From Robinsoniella peoriensis (lineage in GTDB: Bacteria; Bacillota; Clostridia; Lachnospirales; Lachnospiraceae): a stretch of 64,000 nt of DNA. This document shows, piece after piece, positions 35,845 to 45,822 of this stretch. Each line of letters starts with the position of its first letter. The stretch's first letter is position 1. The stretch lies in assembly GCF_042680125.1 (NCBI RefSeq), contig NZ_JBHTNY010000012.1, one strand, 5' to 3'. Made by a program: the position numbers and the translations under genes. Below the pieces are notes generated by a model, which ran no database searches, was not told where the DNA came from, and saw nothing but the letters and a program-made list of their open reading frames with translations.

Positions 35845-35982
35845 TAATTCTGACTTAAGAATACGCTTTATAAATATAAAAGTCAATCTTTTTCTTATTT
35901 TTCTCTAATATTCACAATATTTAGATGTGGATTTTGTACATATCTGACAGACTGGCTCATCTTTTGTTATCGAATAATCTGT

Positions 35983-37206
35983 CTATATTATAATTGTAAA
36001 AGTAGTTCCCATACTTTCCATGCTCTCCGCCTGAATCTTTCCATGATGGTTTTCCACGATCGTCTGTGCAATAGAAAGACCCAGTCCGTATCCGCCTTGT
36101 TTTCTGGCTCTTGACTTATCTGCACGGTAAAATCGTTCAAATATATGATCCAGATCATCCTTTGGAATCACATCACCGGTATTGTTGACCTTCAGATAAA
36201 TTTTTTCCTGTTTCTTTTCCAGGATCACACTGATTCTGCTATTTTTTTTCGCATATTTACATGCGTTGTCCAGTAAAATAGCAATCAGCTGTTTGATCTG
36301 CCCTTCATCACCTACGATATGAATGCCAGGTGTAATTTCTTCATTCAGCTCCACCCCTCGTTCGTATGCCAGCGATTCAAATGGCAGAATGCAGCTCCAG
36401 AGTGTATTGCTTAAATCAAATTCAGCAAATACTTTTGGGGTCTGTGACATATCTGAGCGAGCCAGAAAAAGCAGGTCGTTTAACAATTCTTTCATCCGGG
36501 ACGCTTCCGTCTTTGTATTTTCCAGCCATCGCTCCTGATCCTTAATCCTGTCCTCACGGTGAGCCGATAAAATATTCAAATTCGCCAGGATTACCGTGAG
36601 CGGAGTTTTTAATTCATGGGATGCATCTGCAATGAACTGTCTCTGCTGCTGCCAGGCTTTTTCTACCGGGGTCAGCGCCCACTTTGCCAGAAACAGGCTG
36701 ATCAGAAAAAATGCCGCAAGACCGCCCACTAAAATCAGCGCCGACACCAGTAATAAATTCCTCATGCCATTGATTTCCCTGCTGCAGTCTACAAATGCAA
36801 TTTTCTCGCTCTCATCGTCCTGCCTCCGCTCATAGCGAAGTTCCTGGTTAATCAGGAAGCCCCTTTCCTGCCCGTCTCTTTTGGCCGCTTCTACAGCTTC
36901 CCTGGCGGAATCCTCTGTAATACGGATACCGCTGTCATTGATATCTGCAATCTCACCGTTCTCATTTAGCTCTACTACAAATACAGGACCCATATTCATT
37001 GGTCCTTCTTTTCTTCCCGGTACGAAATCCACCCTGGGTTTCAGATTTCCTCCTTTATCCTCTAAGGCATGATTTAAAGCCTGACGGCTGTCTTTTTGAT
37101 ATTTCTGGTAATTTGTAAAGCAGATAACCACCAGGACCCCCACTAATATCAAAGTAACAAAAGACATATTTATAAAAATAAACTTCTTCCGCAGTTTTTT
37201 TATCAT
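35983..37206 (-). CDS. Sensor histidine kinase (HisKA/EnvZ-like)
   Basis: Membrane kinase (407 residues). It has an N-terminal span, an extracytoplasmic region (about 35-145), a second span (LLLVSALILVGGLAAFFLISLF), HisKA with FIADASHELKTPLTVI, and a HATPase with LLDNACKYAKKNS, ILEKKQEKIYLKVNNTGDV and GGYGLGLSIAQTIV. The catalytic histidine and nucleotide motifs are intact. Its start overlaps the end of the regulator gene by four bases, giving an obvious cognate pair. Signal unknown. Confidence 0.9.
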   Translation of the reverse strand: MIKKLRKKFIFINMSFVTLILVGVLVVICFTNYQKYQKDSRQALNHALEDKGGNLKPRVDFVPGRKEGPMNMGPVFVVELNENGEIADINDSGIRITEDSAREAVEAAKRDGQERGFLINQELRYERRQDDESEKIAFVDCSREINGMRNLLLVSALILVGGLAAFFLISLFLAKWALTPVEKAWQQQRQFIADASHELKTPLTVILANLNILSAHREDRIKDQERWLENTKTEASRMKELLNDLLFLARSDMSQTPKVFAEFDLSNTLWSCILPFESLAYERGVELNEEITPGIHIVGDEGQIKQLIAILLDNACKYAKKNSRISVILEKKQEKIYLKVNNTGDVIPKDDLDHIFERFYRADKSRARKQGGYGLGLSIAQTIVENHHGKIQAESMESMGTTFTIII

Positions 37207-37901
37207 TCCCTTTGTTCCTCCAGACGGTATCCCACCTTACGTACGGTACCAATGCCCACTTTTGATCCCAGAAAACACATCTTTTTCCGTAAGAAAGAGA
37301 TATATGCCTCCACATTATTATCCTCCACGTCCGATTCCGTTCCCCAGACTTTCGTAATGAGAATCTCCTTGGATGTAATAATTTTGGGGTTTGAAATCAG
37401 AATTTTCATAATTTCAAACTCTTTATATCCAAGATGTATCGATTTCCCATTACACCACAGATCATTGGCAGAGAGCACCAGCGTCAGATCCGAAAAACAG
37501 ATTTCCTCCAGCAATACTTCTCCCTGCCGTCTTGACAGCGCCCTAATCCGGGCAAGCAGTTCTTCCGGAACAAACGGCTTTGTCATATAATCATCCGCGC
37601 CTCTGTCAAGTCCCGTAATCTTATCCCTCACATCATCCCGGGCAGTCAGCATAATAACCGGAGTTGCTATTTTTTTCACCCGCATCTCCTTTACAATCTC
37701 AAAACCATTTATTCCCGGAAGCATAACATCTAAGACAATAACATCATACTGTCCGCAAAGTGCGTATGCAAGACCATCATTTCCATCATAGACCACATCA
37801 GTAATATATTTCGCTTCTTCCATAATCTGTCCCAGCGCTTCTGCCAGACGGACTTCATCTTCTACAATCAGTATTCGCAAATTCAGTTCCTCACTTTCCA
37901 T
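37203..37901 (-). CDS. OmpR-family response regulator
   Basis: Two-domain regulator: REC (LRILIVEDEVRL, phospho-acceptor in VIVLDVMLPGINGFE) and winged-helix Trans_reg_C (ELLARIRALSRR linker, SKEILITKVWGTESDVEDNNVEAYISFLRKK). The start is ambiguous: ATG 37901 (used here), an ATG a few codons up, or a TTG at LRILIVED with AGGA seven bases before it, which would give the usual domain start. It is first in an operon with the kinase. Targets unknown. Confidence 0.88.
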   Translation of the reverse strand: MESEELNLRILIVEDEVRLAEALGQIMEEAKYITDVVYDGNDGLAYALCGQYDVIVLDVMLPGINGFEIVKEMRVKKIATPVIMLTARDDVRDKITGLDRGADDYMTKPFVPEELLARIRALSRRQGEVLLEEICFSDLTLVLSANDLWCNGKSIHLGYKEFEIMKILISNPKIITSKEILITKVWGTESDVEDNNVEAYISFLRKKMCFLGSKVGIGTVRKVGYRLEEQRE

Positions 37902-38066
37902 CACGTACATTCCAATAATTATATAATGTTTCTGGATTTCCTGCAAATGATTATAGAAGGAGAGACTGAAAATAGTCTGAAGTTAATTCATATCCCGGCT
38001 AACTTTAATCCCATGAAGCTAATCCACAGCCTGTACCCTGGTCAGCTTCATGAGTCAGCCAATTCG

Positions 38067-39023
38067 TCAGATTCCATATTTTAAGAATAAATCATTTCTG
38101 ACAGCATCATTTTCTGCTGCAAGTTTCATCAGTTCCAGATCGGCATCTCTGATCAAGATCCGGTATAACTGGTTCAATCTGTTTATACCTCTTTTTTCAC
38201 CCAGGGCTTCTCCCCTTGCTTCTAATTCTTTCAACGCTGTACACATATTATATCCTCCTTGCTCTGTTTTAAATTTTCTTTTATTGCTGCCCGTTATTTT
38301 CTGTTCACCCAGAAAGAGAAACACCATATCATAAGTATCCCCATCCAGATTTGTAAATTTATCTCTGTTCATATTAACAAAGGATCTCAGTTTTTCTTCA
38401 TCTCCGGCAAATCTCAGTATTTCGAATACCTCTTTCAGCCCTGTCCTGAAGTTTTCCGGATTTACATTTCCGGCATGTACCAGGTTGATATGATAATCCT
38501 GCAATAAGTGTCCGAACTTCTGCAGTTTGTCCGGTATATCAAGCAACTGATGCAGTTCTCTGTTCTGATCCCAGTTTTCCTCTCCATAATAGAATACCAT
38601 TGAGTAAACGGGACAAATCTTTTCCCCCTTCTTTATTCCGGATAAAAACTCACTTCCAGACTTTAAATCCCGCATTCCCTGATGGTCTTTCCTATGGTTC
38701 TTTACTTGTTCACTATAGTCTAATGCATCATACAGCATTCCTCTTACAGGCATAGCAAAATGAATTTTATCCTGAACTTCACATGCCAGCACCGCAGTCC
38801 TCCCACAAATTCTGGCTTCGAATACCACATCACGGAATCTGCCTTCTGCCCTTTTCTTTCCCCGGCTGTCGGGAACCAGCAATGCCGACTCCCCATTTAA
38901 CTGCCTTAATTCTCCTGGTCTTAAAATTTGTTCCCCATCGAATAATGCTCCATTATACAAATCACAAAAAACAACAGGGTCTGATAAAAAACTTTTGGTG
39001 GTTATATCTCTTTTCCTGGACAT
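38067..39023 (-). CDS. Rpn-family recombination-promoting nuclease / PD-(D/E)XK transposase-like protein
   Basis: 318-residue protein of the Rpn/PD-(D/E)XK nuclease-transposase-like family, recognised by DITTKSFLSDPVVFCDLYN, the nuclease core ending VLACEVQDKIHF (E-x-Q pattern) and a C-terminal segment YNMCTALKELEARGEALGE. Such genes occur in many copies in Lachnospiraceae genomes. The start at 39023 follows GGAGGA; an upstream frame to 39080 is less likely. It is a single gene, intact in appearance, possibly a selfish or recombination-related element. No terminal repeats were seen. Confidence 0.8.
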   Translation of the reverse strand: MSRKRDITTKSFLSDPVVFCDLYNGALFDGEQILRPGELRQLNGESALLVPDSRGKKRAEGRFRDVVFEARICGRTAVLACEVQDKIHFAMPVRGMLYDALDYSEQVKNHRKDHQGMRDLKSGSEFLSGIKKGEKICPVYSMVFYYGEENWDQNRELHQLLDIPDKLQKFGHLLQDYHINLVHAGNVNPENFRTGLKEVFEILRFAGDEEKLRSFVNMNRDKFTNLDGDTYDMVFLFLGEQKITGSNKRKFKTEQGGYNMCTALKELEARGEALGEKRGINRLNQLYRILIRDADLELMKLAAENDAVRNDLFLKYGI

Positions 39024-39297
39024 CCTTCCTCCTTTTGCACCATATCGCAAATGCAAAAAGAAGCTTTCTGATATCAGCACAATTTATACCTTTGGAATAC
39101 AAGACCGGAAAATGATTGAAAATTTATTCCTGTCATCTGCATGCTCCGCTTTACGATATATTGACTAAAAAATGCCACACAAAAAGAAACATTCTGATAA
39201 TACATATGCGATTATCTTAAATAAATTGGAAATTAGCCGAATCGGCTGTTAGATTTGATAATTTATAGTAACATAAAGTATTTAAAAAATCAACTGC

Positions 39298-39332
39298 AAA
39301 AATAACAGCCGGCAAATTATTTGCCAGCTGCT
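39298..39332 (-). terminator. Terminator ending the fucosidase/GH4 operon
   Basis: On the minus strand AGCAGCTGGCAAA and TTTGCCGGCTGTT form a 13-bp stem with a tight loop, followed by ATTTTT. It closes the operon that starts at 47343. Confidence 0.85.
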
Positions 39333-39365
39333 ATAAAAATCTCAGTTTTCTACAGGTTATCAAGT

Positions 39366-40676
39366 TTAAAACTGCGGTAAATATTGCTTGTTCGCTTCAA
39401 ACATCTCATCTACCATGCTCTGGATTTCATCCATGCTCAATACAGATGCTGTTAACGGATCAAATAAGATTGCATGATAAACAGCCCGCTTATCCCCATT
39501 TATACAGCCTTTGATTGCCAATTCCTCGCTTCTTGCAGATGTGTTGGTCATGACCGCCAGCTGATCCGGTAATTTTCCTACCGGATGTATGGTAAAGCCA
39601 TCCGGTCCTACCGTCACTGGTACTTCCACACAGCACCCATCCGGTAGATTTTCTATATATTTTTCATTTCTGACATTCCCGTTAAAGTGAAAAACAGTTC
39701 CATCTCCAAATAATGCATTAAAGATGCAGGCTGCATACTCCTGCCCCCGTTCCAGCTCCACCTCGTCCTTCTCCAGCCATTCCTGAATGTCCTTTTTCCA
39801 TTCATTCTGTCTTCTGAAATATTCATTCAGGATATATGCATGTGCTCCGGGATTCCAGCCTGTGGAATGTGTACAGTATTTTTCAATCAGATCGGGACGC
39901 TTCCGAAACCAGGGATAATATTCTGAATTATGGCCGCTGCTCTCTGTGGGGTAATAATCCAGATGTAAATACAGCTGGTTTCTCACCTGTTCTTCATTGT
40001 ATATTTCATCTTTTTCCACTGCTTTCTTAATAAGTGGATAAGCATCTTCACCCTTCCACTCATATTTCAGATAAAATGCCTGATGATTAATTCCGGCACA
40101 TAGATAATCCACGTCTTCCATATCCGCACCGATCCAGTCAGCCAGCATTTTGGCTGTATGCTGCACACTGTGGCACAGACCTGTTATCTTCACATTGGTC
40201 ATTTCCTGCAGATAACGACAGTTAATTGCCATAGGATTCGTATAATTCAGTACATAGGCATCGGGACAAATCCGTTCTATATCCCGGCAGATATCCAGAA
40301 GTACAGGAGCAGAACGCAAAAAACGGAATATGCCAGCCGGTCCCCTGGTATCGCCTACACAGATATCAACTCCATATTTTTTAGGAATCTCAATGTCTGT
40401 ACGGAAAATATCCGGTCCCGCAGTAAGGACTGTGATAACCACTCCGTCTGCTCCTTTTAAAGCTTCCTCCCGGTCCGTGGTTGCAATTATGGATGCCGGA
40501 TAATTACCGGCTGCTTTTATTTTATCGCATGCTTTTTTAATAAATCCAAGCTTTTCTTCATCAATATCCATCAGGCAGATACATGCATCCTTAAATGCAT
40601 CATAAGTTAGTACATCCTTAACCAGCTCCCTGGTAAAATCAAAGCTGCCTGCTCCGATAAATGTTATTTTCTTCAT
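39366..40676 (-). CDS. GH4 family glycosidase (alpha-galactosidase-like, NAD-dependent)
   Basis: Cytoplasmic GH4 enzyme (436 residues) with an N-terminal Rossmann nucleotide site (TFIGAGSFDFTRELV) and LNYTNPMAI. The CHSVQ active-site motif (LCHSVQHTAKM) is the type seen in MelA-like alpha-galactosidases. GH4 enzymes use NAD+ and a divalent metal, by a redox-elimination mechanism. It is last in the operon with a fucosidase, a BadF kinase and a SIS protein, so it probably removes a terminal alpha-linked galactose-type sugar from an imported oligosaccharide. Whether it acts on Gal or GalNAc is not told by sequence. Confidence 0.85.
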   Translation of the reverse strand: MKKITFIGAGSFDFTRELVKDVLTYDAFKDACICLMDIDEEKLGFIKKACDKIKAAGNYPASIIATTDREEALKGADGVVITVLTAGPDIFRTDIEIPKKYGVDICVGDTRGPAGIFRFLRSAPVLLDICRDIERICPDAYVLNYTNPMAINCRYLQEMTNVKITGLCHSVQHTAKMLADWIGADMEDVDYLCAGINHQAFYLKYEWKGEDAYPLIKKAVEKDEIYNEEQVRNQLYLHLDYYPTESSGHNSEYYPWFRKRPDLIEKYCTHSTGWNPGAHAYILNEYFRRQNEWKKDIQEWLEKDEVELERGQEYAACIFNALFGDGTVFHFNGNVRNEKYIENLPDGCCVEVPVTVGPDGFTIHPVGKLPDQLAVMTNTSARSEELAIKGCINGDKRAVYHAILFDPLTASVLSMDEIQSMVDEMFEANKQYLPQF

Positions 40677-40694
40677 AAATTATCCCAGTCTCCT

Positions 40695-41735
40695 TTATTT
40701 TAATGTGATAAATGCATCAAGTCCTGTGGGCTGGTCAGGATTTCTTCCCAAAAGGATGGATTTCTCATATGCTGCCATCTGGCATACATAAATAAATGGA
40801 ATTCCCCATGCTTCAAATCGTTCAATCCCTTTCAGGCAGATATTTGCATTTACGCCAAATTCATTGCCTTCATATTGTGATACTGTTACAATCGTTCCTC
40901 CATGGGATTTCAGATCTTCAATCATGTCTCTTTGCAGTTTATCTTCATTTGGCTGTACCAGTATCACTGTCAATGTCTGCTCACCGTTTAAAACCATAGG
41001 ACCATGGCGGTAATCCAGCAAATGGAAGCACTGTCCCGGAAGCATGGATATTTCAGTAAATGCAAGTGCTCCTTCCTCTGCAATTCCTATAGGCGCTCCG
41101 TCAGCCAGAACAATGGCATTACTCCATTCCTTTTTGGAAATATCAGCCAATACTCCACGGCAGACCTCTTTATATGCCTCATTGTTGTCAACTGCAGCTT
41201 TTACAGAAGATAATAATCCTTCATCTTCATTATAAAATGCGGTAAGCATCAGCATTGCAGTATATAAATTGGTAACGGTTCTCGTCTGGCATACACTTTT
41301 GTCATAGCACCAGTCCATGGTAATGTCCAGTTCGCTGTAAGGCATAATATCGTTATCATCCTTCATAGACAACGAGATTACAGGATTACCGTAATGTTCC
41401 TTGATATACTGCACGTCCCTTACAATTTCCGTTGTCTGCCCGGATCTTGACAGCGTTACGATGATACTGTCTTTGATGCATGCTTCATAATACCCCGGAT
41501 TCACCAGATAATCTCCGCCGGCTATGGCGTTGGCACTGCTTCCTTCACAGGCGCAAATCAGCTGCTGGCCGGATTTTGCAAGCATATAGCTTGATCCGCA
41601 GCCAAAGAAAACAAATTTTCTGGACGGATGTTCCGAGAAGAACTTTTTGATCTCAGCTTTTTTTTCCATCATATAATCATAAGTTTTATTAAGTGCAATA
41701 TGCTGTTCCATAATTTCCTGTTCTGTTAAATACAT
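40695..41735 (-). CDS. SIS-domain sugar-phosphate isomerase/deaminase (AgaS/GlmS-like)
   Basis: 346-residue cytoplasmic protein with two SIS domains. The first has FFGCGSSYMLAKSGQQLI and VTLSRSGQTTEIV; the second has MLPGQCFHLLDYRHGPMVL. These are typical of GlmS C-terminal-like and AgaS proteins that isomerise or deaminate amino-sugar phosphates. The neighbouring BadF kinase would supply a phosphorylated amino sugar, so this is a likely galactosamine/N-acetylgalactosamine- or glucosamine-6-phosphate enzyme. No glutaminase domain is present, so it is not GlmS itself. Substrate is inferred. Confidence 0.82.
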   Translation of the reverse strand: MYLTEQEIMEQHIALNKTYDYMMEKKAEIKKFFSEHPSRKFVFFGCGSSYMLAKSGQQLICACEGSSANAIAGGDYLVNPGYYEACIKDSIIVTLSRSGQTTEIVRDVQYIKEHYGNPVISLSMKDDNDIMPYSELDITMDWCYDKSVCQTRTVTNLYTAMLMLTAFYNEDEGLLSSVKAAVDNNEAYKEVCRGVLADISKKEWSNAIVLADGAPIGIAEEGALAFTEISMLPGQCFHLLDYRHGPMVLNGEQTLTVILVQPNEDKLQRDMIEDLKSHGGTIVTVSQYEGNEFGVNANICLKGIERFEAWGIPFIYVCQMAAYEKSILLGRNPDQPTGLDAFITLK

Positions 41736-41750
41736 TTTAATCTCCTCCGA

Positions 41751-42671
41751 TTATCTATTCTCATAATATTTTGCCAGCAGTAACGCGCCCTCTGCCGGTG
41801 TCCTTTTAGGTGGTACAAGGGTGATATCAAGTGGTTTCAGATATCGTTCAAAGGGCTTTAATATCAGATCCTCCGTTTTAAATAAACCACCGGAATAGGA
41901 TACTTTACACCCTTTTCCCATCTTCAGTTTTTCATGCACGCTTCTTACAATCAGCATCAGTTCATACGCAGCATGTTCATATAAACGAACCGCTTCCATA
42001 TCGCCTTCCATTGCGGCATCTTTCAGACATACCTGCAAAGATGCAACTCTGTCCCGGTAAGGAATATAATCCGCTTCCAGGATACCGATCAGATCATAAT
42101 CATGATCCAATTGAAACTTCTCCTTCATGATCTCATATAAAGCACCTTTTCGAAAACGTCCGTCAGCTTCCTTTGAAAAACATTCCATTGCCTTTCTGCC
42201 CAGCCAGTAACAGGATCCCTCATCTGAAAAGAACTCGCTCCAGCCTCCGGCTTTCGCACTTTCCCCATTTGGGTTTTTCCCAAAGGCAATCGAACCTGTT
42301 CCAGCCACAATATTTATTCCGGACTCCATTTCCAGGCTTCCTGCCCAGCCTGCCTCTACATCATTTACCGTTTTTATCCGATATTTTCCAAGCCTTTCTT
42401 TCAGGGATTTTAAGATAACCTCATCCTTATTCCGGTGTTCACCATATAAGGGCATCCCAAAACAGGTATGGAATTCATCATTCTTTGCTATTTGCAGGGA
42501 GCGAATCAGATTTTCAATTCCTTCATCCAGAAGGTCAATTAACCCTCCTTCCCCGATCTGCATATAAGAAGCACTCCCTCTTAATGTGCGTGAGAGTATT
42601 TTATGATTTTCGTCAGCCAGCAGAAACTCCGTCTTTGTACCGCCTCCGTCAATGCCAATATAATATTTCAT
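41751..42671 (-). CDS. BadF/BadG-type N-acetylhexosamine kinase
   Basis: 306-residue kinase of the BadF/BadG/BcrA/BcrD ATPase family, like N-acetylglucosamine kinase. The phosphate-binding loop YIGIDGGGTKTEFLLAD opens the protein and IVAGTGSIAFG follows near 118. The frame opens at 42758, but AGGAGG before ATG 42671 sets the start at MKYYIGIDGGGT. It is the gene between GH29 and the SIS protein in one operon. With GH4 and SIS neighbours it probably phosphorylates a released N-acetylhexosamine (GlcNAc or GalNAc), or another hexose. Confidence 0.85.
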   Translation of the reverse strand: MKYYIGIDGGGTKTEFLLADENHKILSRTLRGSASYMQIGEGGLIDLLDEGIENLIRSLQIAKNDEFHTCFGMPLYGEHRNKDEVILKSLKERLGKYRIKTVNDVEAGWAGSLEMESGINIVAGTGSIAFGKNPNGESAKAGGWSEFFSDEGSCYWLGRKAMECFSKEADGRFRKGALYEIMKEKFQLDHDYDLIGILEADYIPYRDRVASLQVCLKDAAMEGDMEAVRLYEHAAYELMLIVRSVHEKLKMGKGCKVSYSGGLFKTEDLILKPFERYLKPLDITLVPPKRTPAEGALLLAKYYENR

Positions 42672-42691
42672 CGGATCAACCTCCTGCCTTG

Positions 42692-44005
42692 CTATTCTTC
42701 GTTTAATTCCAGTTCGATTACGGTATCCGGCGTGGGATCCACCGTGAAAGAAAAGCAATCCGGGGTTCCATAATTTACGAATTCACAATCCGGGAATTCC
42801 TTTGCAACCCATGGAGTCAATAGCAGCATTTCATATCCGTCAGACAATCTCCTTGCCTTTTTTATCTTGCCCTTCACTCCCGGCAGGCAGATAGCCCCTA
42901 TGCTTTCTTCCATAATATGTGCATACAATTTATTTCCGTTTTGTGTATATCGTCCCCATTCAGGCTTTTCAAATTCTGACATCCGGCAGCCGTAAATACT
43001 CTCCGAATTGTCTTTCATCCATTCTCCGACTTCTTCCAGTATTTCCACTTGTTTCTTCGGAATTTCACCCATTGCATCAGGGGATATATTCACAATCATA
43101 TTTCCGTTTTTACTGGTACACTCTACAAGCTTCTTAATTATCTGGGCCGAGTTCTTATAATGCTTGTCATTGGGTGTATATCCCCAGTTATTATTCAGTG
43201 TAAAACATGCTTCCCATGGAATTTCTCTACCCGACGGTGTCCGCAGCCCATAAGGGGGAATGATCATCTCAGGGCAGGCAAAATCTCCTGAAAAAATATT
43301 GGGTTCGTCCGTCATTACGGAGCCATAACTCTCCCCATTTGCCTCCAGCCTGCCATTCATGATGATCTCCGGCTGAAGCTGTCTAACCATCTGAACCAGT
43401 TTTGTCCCCTTCCATTCTTCTCCCATGTGCCCTTCATAAGAGAAATCAAACCAAAGCAAATCTATCTTTCCATAGTTTGTCATCAGCTCTCTGACCTGGT
43501 TGTGCATATAAGTAAGATAATTATCAAAATGATGTTCTTTGCCCTTATAGGACTCATTTGCCCTGTCAGGATGATACATGTCACCATACGCAGGGTAATC
43601 CGGATGATGCCAGTCTAAAAGTGAATAGTAAAAACCTATCTTCAATCCTTCTGCCCGAAAGGCGTCCACAAATTCTCTTACCAGATCCCTGCCGCACTTT
43701 GTATTGGTGCTCTTATATTCTGTATATGCACTGTCAAAGAGACAAAAACCTTCATGGTGCTTGGTAGTCAGTACCGCATATTTCATTCCTGCCGCCTTGG
43801 CAAGTTTTGCCCACTTTACCGGGTCATACCGTTTCGGATTCCATTCATCAAAATATTTCTGATATACATTCTGGGTAATCTGCTCATCACTGTGAACCCA
43901 TTCTCCTCTTCCGGGTATTGCATATAACCCCCAGTGTATGAACATTCCGAATCTATCCTGCATAAACCATTTAGTCCGTTCTTCTCTTTCTTCTATAAGT
44001 CCCAT
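42692..44005 (-). CDS. GH29 alpha-L-fucosidase (cytoplasmic)
   Basis: 437-residue fucosidase of GH29. The family segments FGMFIHWGLYAIPGRGEWV, TKHHEGFCLF and KIDLLWFDFSYEG are present; D187 in WFDF is the expected nucleophile. There is no signal peptide, so it acts inside the cell on an imported fucosylated oligosaccharide. A strong AGGAGG ribosome site precedes the start, 9 bases after the permease gene, which places it firmly in the operon. It is shorter than many secreted GH29 proteins and carries no extra carbohydrate-binding module. Confidence 0.92.
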   Translation of the reverse strand: MGLIEEREERTKWFMQDRFGMFIHWGLYAIPGRGEWVHSDEQITQNVYQKYFDEWNPKRYDPVKWAKLAKAAGMKYAVLTTKHHEGFCLFDSAYTEYKSTNTKCGRDLVREFVDAFRAEGLKIGFYYSLLDWHHPDYPAYGDMYHPDRANESYKGKEHHFDNYLTYMHNQVRELMTNYGKIDLLWFDFSYEGHMGEEWKGTKLVQMVRQLQPEIIMNGRLEANGESYGSVMTDEPNIFSGDFACPEMIIPPYGLRTPSGREIPWEACFTLNNNWGYTPNDKHYKNSAQIIKKLVECTSKNGNMIVNISPDAMGEIPKKQVEILEEVGEWMKDNSESIYGCRMSEFEKPEWGRYTQNGNKLYAHIMEESIGAICLPGVKGKIKKARRLSDGYEMLLLTPWVAKEFPDCEFVNYGTPDCFSFTVDPTPDTVIELELNEE

Positions 44006-44014
44006 TGTTCCTCC

Positions 44015-44857
44015 TTAGCCTTTCACTGCTCCCGCTGTCAGAGATTTTACAAACGTCTCAGACAAACAGCAGAATATAATAATTGTCGGTACCACAGCCA
44101 CGATAATGGCCGAGAACATACCATTTAAGTTTTTTGAATACGCTGTTGTAAACTGTCCCAGCAATGCAGGAATTGTCATTTTATCCTTGCTCTTTAGCAG
44201 AATCGATGCAAAGTAAAATTCATTCCAGTTATTTAAAAACGCCATGATACCTGCAGTCGCAAGTCCCGGTTTTGCAATTGGAACAATAATCTTAAAAAAG
44301 GTTCCTACATAACCGCATCCGTCCATTTTGGCAGCCTCTTCCATTTCCTTAGGAATGGTAAGAAAATAACTTCTGATGATGAAAAAGGTAATCGCAATCC
44401 CAAGTCCTGAATATACGAAGATTACCCCCAGCCTGGAATCCTTCAATCCCATATTATTCAGCAGCTGGTAAATAGGAAAACTGATCGAGATCTGCGGAAT
44501 AAATAAAGTTGTAGTAAACATTGCCGTAATTGCGCCTTTTAATTTAAACTGCATTCTGGCTGAAATATAAGCTGACATTCCTACTACCGTAATACTGATC
44601 AGTGTAGAAATAACGGTAATCAAAAAACTGTTAAAAAAGTAAGTCTGGATATTTAATTGGGTAAAAATAGTAATATAACCATCAAATATCCACTCTGTAG
44701 GCAGTGCCAGACCTCCCGGATTCCGTTTAAAGGAGGATATAAACACCCAGAGAATCGGGTAAATAGAAATAAACAATACTACTGCAATGATAAAATATGT
44801 TCCAATTGAGCCCAGCAGATTCTTTATATGAAATGGCTGTTTGCTTTTTTTGTTCAT
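44015..44857 (-). CDS. Carbohydrate ABC permease (MalG-type)
   Basis: 280-residue membrane subunit of a CUT1 importer, six spans, with EAA-type loop TIPKEMEEAAKMDGCGYVG. It lies 15 bases after the MalF-type partner and 9 before the fucosidase gene. No ATPase gene is present in the operon, so a shared ATPase from elsewhere is expected. Its context predicts import of fucosylated oligosaccharides made by the GH98 proteins. Confidence 0.9.
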   Translation of the reverse strand: MNKKSKQPFHIKNLLGSIGTYFIIAVVLFISIYPILWVFISSFKRNPGGLALPTEWIFDGYITIFTQLNIQTYFFNSFLITVISTLISITVVGMSAYISARMQFKLKGAITAMFTTTLFIPQISISFPIYQLLNNMGLKDSRLGVIFVYSGLGIAITFFIIRSYFLTIPKEMEEAAKMDGCGYVGTFFKIIVPIAKPGLATAGIMAFLNNWNEFYFASILLKSKDKMTIPALLGQFTTAYSKNLNGMFSAIIVAVVPTIIIFCCLSETFVKSLTAGAVKG

Positions 44858-44872
44858 CTTCTCTCCTCCTTT

Positions 44873-45784
44873 CTAATCAACTTCACTGGTTCGGAATCCC
44901 CTGTTGATTAACCCAACCAGGACTATTCCCATGATAAACTGAATAACACCTGCCGTATTTCCTCTGGCAAAATTCAGCTTTGTACTTCCAAGTGCTGTCT
45001 TGTAAATATAATAACTTAAACTATATGTAGCATTATCCGGACCACCGCCACTGATTAAAGCAATTTCATTGTAGAGCACTAATCCATAGTTTGCTGCCAT
45101 AATAGCGACAGTACCAAGCATTGGGCGAAGCAGCGGCAATGTAATTTTAAGATCAATCTGGGTCTTGGATGCTCCGTCTACCCTGGCCGCTTCAAATAAG
45201 GAAGAGTCAATAGAAAATATCTGAGTCAGCAATAGGAGACAGGATGACCCGCCAAACAGGATAAATGCAAAGGTTACACCCCAGAATGCATACTTTTCAT
45301 TCGCCAGAACACTGATATTAGATCCCGGACTGATCCAGTTGCAGATCTCTGTAATAATACCTCTGGATGGACTGTAGATATTCAGAAAGATTAAGCCGAT
45401 TGCTGCTGTTGAAATGATATTCGGTATAATAAATGCATTTCTTGTAAACCGCCATCCTTTAGGCTTTCTGGCGAGAACCAGCGCTACCAGAAGAGTGAAC
45501 GGAATCTGTACTACCATGGTAAGCACTACCCATTTTAAGGTATTAATCAGTGCTACCTTAAAGTTTGTATCCACGGTAAATAGTTTAATATAGTTGTCAA
45601 ATAAGTGCCCCCAACCTAAAAATTCCGGATTGGTAAAATTCTTGTAATTCCATTTTGAAAAGGATGTAACAAAAATATTAACCAGCGGATATGCATATAT
45701 GACTGCAAACAACAGGACACCCGGAAGCAAAAAGGCTAATATAAAGCCGTTCTTTTTTGTAAAAATAGATTTTCTTTTCTGCAT
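44873..45784 (-). CDS. Carbohydrate ABC permease (MalF-type)
   Basis: 303-residue membrane subunit of a CUT1 importer; first span FILAFLLPGVLLFAVIYAY, EAA loop SSLFEAARVDGASKTQIDLKI. It is the second gene of the operon, separated from the binding-protein gene by 92 bases that hold a strong hairpin. Confidence 0.9.
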   Translation of the reverse strand: MQKRKSIFTKKNGFILAFLLPGVLLFAVIYAYPLVNIFVTSFSKWNYKNFTNPEFLGWGHLFDNYIKLFTVDTNFKVALINTLKWVVLTMVVQIPFTLLVALVLARKPKGWRFTRNAFIIPNIISTAAIGLIFLNIYSPSRGIITEICNWISPGSNISVLANEKYAFWGVTFAFILFGGSSCLLLLTQIFSIDSSLFEAARVDGASKTQIDLKITLPLLRPMLGTVAIMAANYGLVLYNEIALISGGGPDNATYSLSYYIYKTALGSTKLNFARGNTAGVIQFIMGIVLVGLINRGFRTSEVD

Positions 45785-45822
45785 GCTGTTCCCACCTTTA
45801 TTCTGGTTTTCAATGCTTTAGG

